Below are positions 15,229 through 24,559 of a DNA stretch of 64,000 nucleotides, piece after piece; within the stretch, counting starts at the first letter, position 1, and every line of letters starts with the position of its first letter. The translations under genes were made by a program, and so were the position numbers. The stretch comes from M3007 sp037445225. Lineage in GTDB: Bacteria > Bacteroidota > Bacteroidia > Chitinophagales > Saprospiraceae. The notes under the pieces are model-generated. The model was not told the origin of the DNA. It did not search any database and saw nothing but the letters and a program-made list of their open reading frames with translations. The DNA lies in assembly GCA_037445225.1 (NCBI GenBank), contig JBBIKW010000003.1, forward strand, positions 62,001 to 126,000, given 5' to 3'.

Positions 15229-18200
15229 ATGAACTGCTTGTCTTCTTTCAAAAAGCGCCTCCTACTCGCACTGATGCTGATAATCACTGGTGTATTCCAC
15301 GGCAAGGCGCAAATTATGTATGCCCTATCGAGCAATGTATTGGCCACTTTAGACATTAGCGCTCCCTCCGTACCGATAAATACTGCACTCGTCAGCGGCA
15401 TTGCCCCAGGACAAACCATCGCCGGCTTAGACTGCCGTCCAGCTACAGGAGAGCTCTACGCCATAGGTTACAATCCGGCTACAGGCGAAGCGCGCCTATA
15501 TGTTCTCAATCCCATGACGGGAATGGCCACTCCCATCGGCATGGGGCCCGTTGTGCTTCAGCCCAATATGGGCGCTATCACCTTCGACTTCAATCCTACG
15601 GTCGACCGCATCCGCGTCATGGGCAGCAACGGCGCCAACTACCGCATGCACCCTACGACCGGAGCCGTAGTGGCTACCGATGGCACCTTGGCCTATGCCG
15701 CTACCGACCCTAATGCCGGCACCCCGCCGACCATCGTCTGCGGCGCTTATACCAATAGTTATATAGGTGCCGTCAGTACTACGCTGTACAACTTCGACCG
15801 GATGCTGGATGTGTTGACTACCCAAATACCGCCCAACGACGGCACGCAAAATACCGTAGGACCTTGCGGCATTAGCGCGGGCCCTTCGGACGTAGTCGAC
15901 ATGGACATCTTTTTTGACAAAAGCACTCAGAGCAATTTTACTCTGCTCACGTTGAAAAGCACCACTCAAACGACCGCATTCTTCCAGATAAACCTCAGCA
16001 CGGGTCAAGCCCAAAGCCTAACCTCTCTGCCCCTTCCCGTTGGTGTCGACAACATTGCCTTCCGGATTGAACGCAATATGCCGCCTTCCATCAGCGGACA
16101 ATTGGCATACGCTGCGACCACGGGAAATCAGTTGATCTCCTTTGATACAGGGCTTCCCGACGTAATTCGAACGATCGCGCCCATTTCTGGGATTGCTGCT
16201 GGTCAAGTGGTGGCCGGACTGGACTTTCGCCCAGCTACCGGCGAGCTATATGCCATAGGATACCAAGCATCTACTGGAGAAGCCCGTCTGTACACCATCG
16301 ACCGCACCTCTGGCGTGGCCACCCCCATCGGCATGGGACCGGTCATGCTTCAGCCCAACATGGGTGCTATTACTTTTGACTTCAACCCTACGGTCGACCG
16401 CATCCGCGTCATGGGCAGTAACGGCGCCAACTATCGCATGCACCCCACGACCGGAGCCGTAGTGGCTACCGACGGCACTTTGGCCTACGCCGCTGCCGAT
16501 CCCAACGCCGGCACCCCGCCCATGATCGCCACTGGAGCCTATACCAACAGTTTTGCCGGAGCGACCAGCACCACCCTGTACAACTACGACGCTGGGCTAA
16601 ATGTGCTTACGACGCAAATACCGCCCAACAACGGCACACAAAATACGGTAGGGCCCTCCGGCATCACCGTGAACACGCCAATGACCATGGCGGACCTGGA
16701 TATCTTCTACGCTTTCGCCGACGGCAGCAACACGGCGTACTTGTGCGCCGCCGTAGACGGTAATCCGAACAGCCGCCTCTTTCGCGTAGACCTATCTACA
16801 GGAGCGGCTACCCTCATCGGCCCGATTGGGTTGGGCATTCCCGTGCGCGCGATGGCTGTGGTTCCGGATGTGGCACCTCAGCCGATGGTGTTCAAAGCGA
16901 GACTGTCTGGCCATCAAGAGGTATTTCCTGTCGCTACTCCCGCCAAAGGCGAGGTGACCGCCACGCTCACGGGAACCACTTTGGTCGTATCCGGCTCCTT
17001 CGAGGGGCTCTTAGGTCCCGTAGACTTGGGCATTGCCGGAGGTGCCCACATCCACATAGGGTATGCGGGGCAGAATGGGCCGGTGGCGTTTCCTTTGGTG
17101 GCCGTACCCAACATAGACTCTACGGGCGGCACGTTCCCACCGGCACTCAACACCTTCCAGCTTACTGCAGCGCAAGTGCAGCTGCTCATGGCGCGCTCCC
17201 TGTACGTGAACATACACTCTCACGCCTTTGCCTCTGGAGAGCTGCGCGGCCAGCTGCTGCCGGAAGCCGATGCATACCTGAGCGCTAACCTGTTCGGGAG
17301 CAACGAAGTGCCCGCTGTCTATTCAGATGGTCAGGGCGCTGTACTGATGGAGCTGCACGGCGACACCTTGGTGGTAAGTGGATCTTTTTCAGGGTTGAAG
17401 GGTGCCTTTGCCGGACATATCGCTGGTGGAGCCCACATACACATGGGCTTAGCTGGCAGCAACGGCGGTGTGCTTCTGGCCCTTAAGGCGACTTTAGATG
17501 CCGACATGAGAAGTGGCCGATTTTTGGCTTCCGAAAATGCCTTTGTCCTCAATGCCGACCAGAAGGCAGCGCTGCTGGAGCGCCAAGCCTACGTCAATAT
17601 CCATACGGAGGCGTTTGCTGCCGGCGAGCTGCGCGGCCAAGTGGTGGCTTTGCCTCAAGTGCTCTTCCGAGCCCATCTGTGCGGTGCTAATGAGTATCCC
17701 TTCGTCACTGGGCTCGCTTCCGGTCAAGTTATTGCCGAATGGCGCGACGATCAGCTCGTCGTTAGCGGCAGCTTCTCGGGGCTGGAGGGCGCTGTCGACC
17801 CGAATATCCTGGGCGGTGCACATCTCCACATTGGAATGCCTGGAGAGAATGGCCCAGTCGCTATTGAGCTAAAGGCTACGTTAGACCCCGATGGCAAGGG
17901 CGGTCGATTTTTAGCGCCGGAAAATACGTTTACGATAAATGCCGATGTCAAAGCAGCTCTTTTACGGCGAGGTGCTTACCTCAACATTCACACGACAGCT
18001 TATCCGATGGGCGAGATCCGCGGCCAACTGCTGTTGGAGAGCCAAGCCTTTTTCTACGCTCCTCTGACGGGCACCCAGGAAGTGCCCCGTGTAGCCACTC
18101 GCGGGTATGGCGCGTTGGCCGCTGAATTGTCGGGCAACCGCCTCACCGTCTGCGGCGCCTTTGCCGACTTGGTGAGCCCGGTCAACACAGCCATTGCCGG

Positions 18201-19854
18201 CGGTTTCCACCTGCACGGAGCGCTGCCGGGCCAGAATGGCCCTGTGCTGACCCACCTCCACGCGGAATTGGGAGCCATGATGCGCAGCGGTGTCTTCCCT
18301 GCGGCAATGAACACCTTTGAACTCACCGCTGAACAGCGCGCTATGCTCTTGGAGCGCGGCATCTATGCCAACATCCACACGTTCCGCTATCCGGCCGGCG
18401 AACTCAGAGGGAACTTGTTGGCCGAGGCAGCTGCCTACTTCTTGGCGCCTCTCTCTGGGGCCAGCGAGTCGCCAGCCGTAAACACCGGCGCCAGCGGATT
18501 GGTCGCATTGGAGGTGCGGAGCGAACGCGCCGTATGCGTAGGTACTTTCCGCAACTTGGAAGGCAACTTCGCGCCGAACATTGCAGGAGGAGCCCACCTG
18601 CACGCACAATTTGCCGGAAGCAACGGCCCCATCGCCGCACACCTTCACGCAGACGTCGATGCCGACCTACGCGGAGGCGCTTTCCTCGCAGACGAAAACG
18701 CATTCCCTCTGAGCAGTGGCCTCTGGGACACCCTCCGCCAACGCATGCTGTACGTCAACCTCCACACAGAGAAGTATCCTTCGGGTGAGCTCCGCGGTCA
18801 GGTATTAGCCATGGCGGGGGCATACTTCCACACCAGCTTAGCCGGCATCAACGAAGTGCCGGCTGCGCTCTCGGCTGGATTGGGTGGACTTAAATTGGAG
18901 CTAAACGGCAATACCCTGACCTGCACCGGCAGCTTCCGCAACCTCGACGGTCAATTCGACGCCAACATCGCTGGAGGAGCCCACATCCACATAGGCGTCA
19001 ACGGCACCAACGGCGGCGTCGCTTTCCCGCTTACGCCCACTTTGGCAGCCGACCTTAAATCCGGTGTCTTCACAGCCAGTCAAAACCGCTTCGACCTCAC
19101 CTCGCCGCAGATAGAGGCGCTGTTTGGTGGGGAGTATTACGCCAACATTCACACCACGGCGATCGCATCGGGTGAGTTGCGAGGGCAGCTGCTCCTCGAG
19201 CCCAATACCTTCCCCACAGCGGCTGTCATCACCTTGCCGGCGCCCGGCAGCCTCATCGAAGTGCAAGGCGCGCCTACAGATGTGGTGAACATCGCCTGGC
19301 TTCCCGGTACCGATGCGGACGCTGACTTGCTTACCTACGTCTGGCAAGTGGCTACAGATACCGCCTTTGCCAACATCGTCTTCATGCAAAGCGCCGGCAC
19401 GGCCCTCACTACGAGCCTGACCATGGGCGAGCTGGACGCTCTGCTGATGAGCGCAGGCGTGCCGCAGGGAGCAGAAGTAGCGCTCTTCCACCGCGTCATC
19501 TGCACAGACGGCAGCGATGCCACAGCAGGCGCCGCCGTAAACGTACGCGTGCGGCGCGGCATCATCATCAGCACCAACGAAGCCCTATCCAGCGCTTTCC
19601 GCATATACGCTCAACCTACCCTCACGCGCGGAGAGCCCATCGCGCTCTGGATAGAAAACCGCACCGGCGAAACGACAGCCGTCGTTCGCACCTTCAGCGC
19701 CGGCGGCCAGATACTTTCCGAACAAACCGTACGCTTGTCCGAGGGGCAACAGTCGCTCGCGCTGCCCTTCGAACACTTGCCCGCGGGCCTGTACTACGTC
19801 AGCCTTCAGACAGACCGAGGCACACTGCCTCCTATTCGCATCGCGCGACAGTAG
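15229..19854 (+). CDS. Large secreted protein: two DUF4394 and six CHRD domains, T9SS type A sorting
   Basis: A 1541-residue protein with a signal peptide (ending GKAQ). Two tandem DUF4394 units (about residues 31-285 and 295-550, motif AGLDxRPATGELYAIGY) are followed by six CHRD domains starting near residues 555, 683, 811, 941, 1070 and 1199. Each CHRD repeat has IAGGxHxH, an AGxNG turn, and closes with YxNIHTxxxxxGELRGQ. A linker with an Fn3-like segment and a C-terminal type A sorting region (LPAGLYYVSL, ending IRIARQ) follow. CHRD domains are named after chordin; their bacterial function is unknown. T9SS export to the surface is inferred. The DUF4394 copies are close at DNA level. Confidence 0.9.
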   Translation: MNCLSSFKKRLLLALMLIITGVFHGKAQIMYALSSNVLATLDISAPSVPINTALVSGIAPGQTIAGLDCRPATGELYAIGYNPATGEARLYVLNPMTGMATPIGMGPVVLQPNMGAITFDFNPTVDRIRVMGSNGANYRMHPTTGAVVATDGTLAYAATDPNAGTPPTIVCGAYTNSYIGAVSTTLYNFDRMLDVLTTQIPPNDGTQNTVGPCGISAGPSDVVDMDIFFDKSTQSNFTLLTLKSTTQTTAFFQINLSTGQAQSLTSLPLPVGVDNIAFRIERNMPPSISGQLAYAATTGNQLISFDTGLPDVIRTIAPISGIAAGQVVAGLDFRPATGELYAIGYQASTGEARLYTIDRTSGVATPIGMGPVMLQPNMGAITFDFNPTVDRIRVMGSNGANYRMHPTTGAVVATDGTLAYAAADPNAGTPPMIATGAYTNSFAGATSTTLYNYDAGLNVLTTQIPPNNGTQNTVGPSGITVNTPMTMADLDIFYAFADGSNTAYLCAAVDGNPNSRLFRVDLSTGAATLIGPIGLGIPVRAMAVVPDVAPQPMVFKARLSGHQEVFPVATPAKGEVTATLTGTTLVVSGSFEGLLGPVDLGIAGGAHIHIGYAGQNGPVAFPLVAVPNIDSTGGTFPPALNTFQLTAAQVQLLMARSLYVNIHSHAFASGELRGQLLPEADAYLSANLFGSNEVPAVYSDGQGAVLMELHGDTLVVSGSFSGLKGAFAGHIAGGAHIHMGLAGSNGGVLLALKATLDADMRSGRFLASENAFVLNADQKAALLERQAYVNIHTEAFAAGELRGQVVALPQVLFRAHLCGANEYPFVTGLASGQVIAEWRDDQLVVSGSFSGLEGAVDPNILGGAHLHIGMPGENGPVAIELKATLDPDGKGGRFLAPENTFTINADVKAALLRRGAYLNIHTTAYPMGEIRGQLLLESQAFFYAPLTGTQEVPRVATRGYGALAAELSGNRLTVCGAFADLVSPVNTAIAGGFHLHGALPGQNGPVLTHLHAELGAMMRSGVFPAAMNTFELTAEQRAMLLERGIYANIHTFRYPAGELRGNLLAEAAAYFLAPLSGASESPAVNTGASGLVALEVRSERAVCVGTFRNLEGNFAPNIAGGAHLHAQFAGSNGPIAAHLHADVDADLRGGAFLADENAFPLSSGLWDTLRQRMLYVNLHTEKYPSGELRGQVLAMAGAYFHTSLAGINEVPAALSAGLGGLKLELNGNTLTCTGSFRNLDGQFDANIAGGAHIHIGVNGTNGGVAFPLTPTLAADLKSGVFTASQNRFDLTSPQIEALFGGEYYANIHTTAIASGELRGQLLLEPNTFPTAAVITLPAPGSLIEVQGAPTDVVNIAWLPGTDADADLLTYVWQVATDTAFANIVFMQSAGTALTTSLTMGELDALLMSAGVPQGAEVALFHRVICTDGSDATAGAAVNVRVRRGIIISTNEALSSAFRIYAQPTLTRGEPIALWIENRTGETTAVVRTFSAGGQILSEQTVRLSEGQQSLALPFEHLPAGLYYVSLQTDRGTLPPIRIARQ
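15402..16672 (+). repeat. Tandem DNA duplication encoding two DUF4394 units (792-bp period)
   Basis: Copy 1 (about 15402-15880) and copy 2 (about 16194-16672) line up at a 792-bp offset; GTCGACCGCATCCGCGTC occurs at 15601 and 16393. Over roughly 128 bases from those points I count about ten differences, nearly all synonymous. Confidence 0.8.
16891..19200 (+). repeat. Six CHRD-encoding repeats, period 384-390 bp
   Basis: Repeat starts at about 16891, 17275, 17659, 18049, 18436 and 18823 give steps of 384, 384, 390, 387 and 387 bp. The protein pattern is kept while the DNA has diverged more than in the DUF4394 pair, so these units are older. Confidence 0.85.
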
Positions 19855-19909
19855 AAGAGACATCACACCGACCTGTGCGGGAAAACCAAATCTTTCGGCC
19901 TCTATGGGA

Positions 19910-19943
19910 GCGGCGGCAAAAAGATGCCGCCGCTTTTTTTTTT
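19910..19943 (+). terminator. Strong rho-independent terminator
   Basis: GCGGCGGCA (19910-19918) pairs with TGCCGCCGC (19925-19933) across a 6-nt loop and is followed by ten Ts. It lies 56 bp after the CHRD-protein stop. Confidence 0.93.
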
Positions 19944-20036
19944 GCAATAGTTGCTGCCTTCAAAAGACGCCCTCCCTTCCCAAATAGCGCGAAATGAAAG
20001 TAATCAAGGTTTAACACACCAATCGAAAGAGCGATC

Positions 20037-20044
20037 TATCTTTG
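20037..20044 (+). promoter_or_regulatory. Bacteroidota promoter TATCTTTG before pafA-like gene
   Basis: An exact TAnnTTTG match 26 bp before the ATG. TTTAAC at 20010-20015 sits 21 nt upstream, the same layout as the tRNA-Arg promoter. Confidence 0.75.
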
Positions 20045-20069
20045 TTGTTCATCCACATCGAGACACACT

Positions 20070-21758
20070 GTGATGATACTGCGCCAAGTAGGCACCCTTG
20101 CCTGTTTGCTTGCCACCTGCCTTGGGCTATATGCCCAAGAAACGCTCGACCGCCCGCGCCTCATCATTGGCATCGTAGTAGACCAAATGCGCTACGACTA
20201 CTTGTATCGTTTTTATCCGCTCTATGGGCCGGACGGCTTTAAGCGCCTGCTAAACGAGGGATTTTCTTGCGAAAACGCGCTCTACAACTTCGCTCCCACC
20301 TACACCGGCCCGGGCCATGCCGCCATATATACGGGAACGACGCCCGCCGTAAACGGCATCATCGCTAACGAGTGGTTTGACCGCGAAATGGGTCGCATGC
20401 GCTACGTAACATCTGACCCTACAGTGAATGCCGTAGGTGCAAACGAGCCCAAAGCAAGAGTGGGGCAACACTCTCCCCGCGTGCTGCTGAGCAGCACCAT
20501 TAGCGACGAATTGCGCCTGGCCTTTGCTATGCAGTCGAAAGTCGTGGGCATTTGCCTAAAAGACCGCGGCAGCATTCTGCCGGCAGGCCATTTCCCAAAC
20601 GCCTGCTACTGGTTTGACGACGCCACAGGGAACTGGATCACTTCCACTTATTACCCCGACTCTACAGGCCTGCCGGAGTGGGTGATGGCCTTTAACCGCC
20701 AAAAAAGGGCCCACACTTACTTAAGCGGTCTCTGGGAAAAGCTGTATCCACAGCCGTATGCCGAAAGCTTCGACAATTGGGAGAAATACAAGGCTGGCGA
20801 CTACAAACCTATGTCGCTCGTCGTGCCGCGCGCTTTTCCCTACTCGCTCCGCTTTTGGCGCGACAGCCTGGGTTCCAAATACGGATACGGATTACTTCGC
20901 TTCGTACCCGAAGGCAATACCTTTACCCTGGACTTCGCTTTGGAAGCCATCGAACAGATGGCCTTGGGAAAAGACGAGTACCCCGACATGCTGTGTTTGA
21001 GCTTTTCGGCGCCAGACTACTGCGGACACCAGTTTGGCATACATGCCGAAGAGGTGCAAGACCTTTACTTGCGCCTCGACCGAGAGATAGCTCGATTACT
21101 CGCGTTTGTAGATGAGCGCATCGGAAAAGAACGCGCGTTGATTTTCCTCACCGGCGATCACGGTGCCGCCGAAACACCGGCACACTTGCTCGACCTCGGC
21201 GCACCTGCAGGCGTATTTCCCGAAAGCGCACTCCAAGATACCCTCAACGCCTTGTTGAAAAAGCGCTTCAAAGTAGCCTTCGACCTCGTGCAAGCGGTGG
21301 CGAACCAACAGATCTGGCTCTATCGAGAACGCATAGACGCTCTCGGCATCTCGCGCGCTGCCGTAGTGGAGGCTATAAAGGCCTTCTTGCGAAAGCAGCC
21401 GGGCGTCTACGATGTGCTTACGGTGGAAGAAGCGATGCGCCTGCCGGCAGAGTACCCTTTCATTGCGGAGATCCGCCGCGGCTTGCACCCGAAGCGCTCG
21501 GGCGACCTGTTGTTTCTGCTGGAGCCCGGATGGCACGCCGACGACGCTTACTTTGGCAGAGGCGGCACCACGCATGGGTCGCCCTACCCTTACGACACTC
21601 ACGTGCCGCTCGTGTGGTATGGATGGAAGATACCTATGGGGCAGACCGTAGAAACCGTGTCCATCACCGACATTGCTCCCACCCTGGCCGCCTTGCTGCG
21701 CATCATGCGTCCAAACGGTTGTTCGGGAAAAGTCATTGAAGACCTCTTCGACGACTAA
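20070..21758 (+). CDS. pafA: PafA-type periplasmic alkaline phosphatase
   Basis: The 562-residue product has a signal peptide (ending GLYAQ) and the PafA signature: D38 in GIVVDQMRYDYL, nucleophile T79 in APTYTGPGHAAIYTG, DYCGHQFG, TGDHGAAE and a late GTTHGS histidine. These supply the two-zinc site and the threonine nucleophile. PafA is a monoesterase that in Bacteroidota releases phosphate in the periplasm and, unlike PhoA, is not repressed by phosphate. The start could be either of two adjacent ATGs (20070, 20073). It is convergent with pcrA, with only 2 bp between stops. Confidence 0.9.
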   Translation: MMILRQVGTLACLLATCLGLYAQETLDRPRLIIGIVVDQMRYDYLYRFYPLYGPDGFKRLLNEGFSCENALYNFAPTYTGPGHAAIYTGTTPAVNGIIANEWFDREMGRMRYVTSDPTVNAVGANEPKARVGQHSPRVLLSSTISDELRLAFAMQSKVVGICLKDRGSILPAGHFPNACYWFDDATGNWITSTYYPDSTGLPEWVMAFNRQKRAHTYLSGLWEKLYPQPYAESFDNWEKYKAGDYKPMSLVVPRAFPYSLRFWRDSLGSKYGYGLLRFVPEGNTFTLDFALEAIEQMALGKDEYPDMLCLSFSAPDYCGHQFGIHAEEVQDLYLRLDREIARLLAFVDERIGKERALIFLTGDHGAAETPAHLLDLGAPAGVFPESALQDTLNALLKKRFKVAFDLVQAVANQQIWLYRERIDALGISRAAVVEAIKAFLRKQPGVYDVLTVEEAMRLPAEYPFIAEIRRGLHPKRSGDLLFLLEPGWHADDAYFGRGGTTHGSPYPYDTHVPLVWYGWKIPMGQTVETVSITDIAPTLAALLRIMRPNGCSGKVIEDLFDD

Positions 21759-21760
21759 AG

Positions 21761-24022
21761 TCACGACAGGGCCATCAGCTTGGCAAAGCGCAGCACCAGC
21801 CGGCGCTCCGGAAGCTCATCTTGATCGAAGGCGATGGTGGCTATGCGGTTCTCGCGACTTCCCTCCACGCTCTTAACCAGACCATCGCCAAACTTGAGGT
21901 GGCGCACGCGTATGCCGGGGACGATGGCTTCGGGTGGTGAGGGTTCGAAGCCCTCAGCCGAAACGGGAGGGCGAGCAATCGCAGGGCGCGCCCTTACCGC
22001 AGCGAGTACGCTTGCCGCCGGCTCGGCAGCAGGGCGCCGAGAGCCAATGCCGCCGAGGTTCTCGTAATGCTCCCGACCGATCTCGCTCAAAAAGCGCGAG
22101 GGAGACGCCTCCCTCAACTGCCCGTTGCGGTAGCGCGTATTGGCGTAGGAGAGCGTGAGCAGCTCCTTGGCGCGGGTAATCGCCACGTAAAAAAGGCGGC
22201 GTTCCTCTTCTAAACCGCCTGGGCTTTCTAAGGCGAAGTAGGAGGGAAAGAGCAGCTCCTCCATGCCGGTGATGAAAACACTGCGGAATTCAAGCCCTTT
22301 GGCCGCATGGGCACTCATGAGGGTGATGTGGTCGGCGCTGTCGCTGGCCAAGTCCGCATCTGTCAGTAAGCTGACCGTCTGCAAATAGGCCGCCAAGGAG
22401 TTATCGGGACGCGCCTCCTGATCGGTGTCGAGCGGCAACACCCCAGCTGCATCGGTAAACTCGCTAATGGCATCCAATACGGCGTTGGTGTTCTCCAAAC
22501 GGCTAAGCCCTTCCTCGTGGCCGATATCGCTCTTTAGCACCGATAGGAGCCCCGACTCGCGGTAGATATCTGCCGCAACAGCGTATGCCGGCTCGCTGAG
22601 GGCGCGCCGCTGCCAGGTTTCTACCGTGGTGCGGAATTGAAGCACGGCCTTTCGGGCGCGCTCGTGCAACTCAACACTCAACAGGGCTTCCCACATCGGG
22701 ATGCCCTGCGCCGCAGCGTGCTGGCGAATCTTGTCCACCGTGGCGTCGCTAATGCCGCGCGCCGGATAGTTGATGATGCGCACCAGCGCTTCTTCATCGT
22801 AGGGGTTGACCGTTAGCCTTAAGTAAGCCAACAGGTCCTTAACTTCTTTGCGCTGGTAGAACGATAGGCCGCCAAAGATGCGATAAGGGAGGTTCTGGCG
22901 CCGCAAGTGCTCTTCAAACTTTCGGCTTTGGGCGTTGGTGCGATACAGCACCGCAATGTCGCCGTTGCGCAGGTGAAAGCGGTTCTTTTGCTCTAAGATT
23001 AGGTCGACCACGCGGCGCGCCTCGTCGTCGTCGGTGAGGCAGCGCAGGAGGCGGATCTTTTGGCTGTCGGTTCGGGCCGTCCAGATGGTTTTGGGCAGCT
23101 GTCGCGGGTTATGGGCAATGAGTTCGTTGGCAGCCGCTACGATGTGAGCGGTACTGCGATAGTTCTGCTCGAGCTTGAAGATGCGCAGCCGAGGAAAGTC
23201 CTTGCTAAAGCCTAAGATGTTGTCTATACTGGCCCCCCGAAAGGCGTATATGCTTTGAGCGTCGTCGCCCACGGCGAAAAAATTCTCCGGGCTACTGGGG
23301 TACTTCGCCAACAGGTAGAGGATCGCGTACTGAAGCGCATTCGTATCCTGAAATTCGTCGACGTGTAGGTACCGAAAGCGTTGGCGGTATTTTTCGGCCA
23401 GTTCGGGTATCTGGAGCAAGCGATACATCTGCAACAGCAGGTCGTCGAAGTCCATAGCCCCTGCCCGGCGACAGCGGGCGGCATATTGCTCGTATATGTC
23501 CGCGGTGTACGGTCGACGCGCCATTTGGTCTTGCTCCATCAAAGCGCTATGGGTGCGGTAAAGTTCCGGGGTAATGAGGTTGCTCTTGGCCAACGATATG
23601 CGCGATCGGATAGCGTTAGGGTTGTACTGCTGCGGATCGAGCCCCATTTCTCGAACGATGGTGCGCAGTAGGCTCACCGTGTCGTCGGTATCGTAAATGG
23701 AAAAGGTTGGTGGGTATCCGATCTTATCCGCCTCGACGCGCAGAATTCGGGCGAAGATGGCGTGAAAAGTACCTGCCCAAATGTAGCGGACGCGCTCACC
23801 CACGACGCGCTCGATGCGCTCCGTCATCTCCCGCGCTGCCTTGTTGGTGAACGTCAGTGCCAACACCTGTCGTGGCGCCACCCCTTGCTCTAAGAGATAG
23901 GCAATCCGGTAGGTAAGCACCCGTGTCTTGCCCGAGCCTGGCCCCGCAATCACCAATACCGGTCCGTCTGTAGCTGTCGCAGCTTCGCGCTGCACGCTGT
24001 TGAGTTCGTCCAAATAGCCCAT
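21761..24022 (-). CDS. pcrA: PcrA/UvrD-type superfamily 1 DNA helicase
   Basis: The 753-residue product has all SF1A motifs: Walker A AGPGSGKT (K32), LTFTNKAAREM, DEFQDTN (Walker B), GDDAQSIYAFRGA, EQNYRS, SAHAAKGLEF and FYVAITRAKE. A C-terminal Tudor-like segment (IRVRHLKFGDGLV) follows, as in PcrA/UvrD. It unwinds 3'-5' and serves nucleotide-excision and mismatch repair, and clears RNA polymerase or recombinase. The frame could start at GTG 24064, but ATG 24022 gives the standard N-terminus (GYLDELNSVQREAA). A near-promoter GAACTTTG lies about 65 bp upstream. Confidence 0.95.
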   Translation of the reverse strand: MGYLDELNSVQREAATATDGPVLVIAGPGSGKTRVLTYRIAYLLEQGVAPRQVLALTFTNKAAREMTERIERVVGERVRYIWAGTFHAIFARILRVEADKIGYPPTFSIYDTDDTVSLLRTIVREMGLDPQQYNPNAIRSRISLAKSNLITPELYRTHSALMEQDQMARRPYTADIYEQYAARCRRAGAMDFDDLLLQMYRLLQIPELAEKYRQRFRYLHVDEFQDTNALQYAILYLLAKYPSSPENFFAVGDDAQSIYAFRGASIDNILGFSKDFPRLRIFKLEQNYRSTAHIVAAANELIAHNPRQLPKTIWTARTDSQKIRLLRCLTDDDEARRVVDLILEQKNRFHLRNGDIAVLYRTNAQSRKFEEHLRRQNLPYRIFGGLSFYQRKEVKDLLAYLRLTVNPYDEEALVRIINYPARGISDATVDKIRQHAAAQGIPMWEALLSVELHERARKAVLQFRTTVETWQRRALSEPAYAVAADIYRESGLLSVLKSDIGHEEGLSRLENTNAVLDAISEFTDAAGVLPLDTDQEARPDNSLAAYLQTVSLLTDADLASDSADHITLMSAHAAKGLEFRSVFITGMEELLFPSYFALESPGGLEEERRLFYVAITRAKELLTLSYANTRYRNGQLREASPSRFLSEIGREHYENLGGIGSRRPAAEPAASVLAAVRARPAIARPPVSAEGFEPSPPEAIVPGIRVRHLKFGDGLVKSVEGSRENRIATIAFDQDELPERRLVLRFAKLMALS

Positions 24023-24064
24023 AACGCTCAAGCCCTGCGATAAACAGAACGCCTCTCGCCGCAC

Positions 24065-24559
24065 GCGTTCTCACACCCCGGCAAAGTTCTGAAAACGAAT
24101 GCTTAGGTAATCTCAAGATGGAACATTTCCGAAAGGCACCTTAAAAAGAGAAAGCCTGCACAGCGTAAACGCTATGCAGGCCGATTTTTAATCATTAGAA
24201 CTTTATTACGATATTGTCTGATTTGCTTATTTGAACTTTTACTCTACCAAATGACGACCAATCGAGATAATACTGATTCTAATCTAACAGAGAAAAATAA
24301 TTTCTTGTACCCACATTTTTAAAACGGGAGAGCACTGTTAACCCAAATAGTAGTTCTACTCCCCGATGGGCAAGTACATTGAGTAAGAGACGAAATGGCA
24401 TGCTGAAGGATTTTTTCGTCGTCGTGGATTAGAGAGGGTACACACTTTCCCGGAAAACATCCAGTGTTCGTTCTTTGACATATCGGGAAAAGAAAAATGG
24501 AGAGGAAATTTGTGTTTTGGACACATAAGTCCCTCCTTTCATGTGCCAAAGCGCCTACA
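24065..24559. other. AT-richer gene-free spacer
   Basis: About 500 bp between pcrA and a transposase relic, visibly richer in A+T than the flanking genes. It holds the hairpin at 24154-24181 and no convincing gene. The 102-codon minus-strand frame at 24319-24627 has no recognisable family and runs into the relic. Confidence 0.5.
24154..24181. terminator. Hairpin flanked by A/T runs, possibly bidirectional
   Basis: GCCTGCA-c-AGCG pairs with CGCT-a-TGCAGGC around a TAAA loop, with one mismatch. AAAAAGAGAAA precedes it and CGATTTTTAATC follows. The minus-strand reading gives TTTCTCTTTTT after the stem, the plus-strand reading TTTTT a few bases on. It may insulate pcrA from minus-strand transcription coming from the decayed region. 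Confidence 0.6.

Noticed and set aside
18054..18648. Long minus-strand frames (up to 228 codons) across the CHRD repeats.
   Set aside because: They reflect the regular codon pattern of the repeats on the other strand; no domain was seen.
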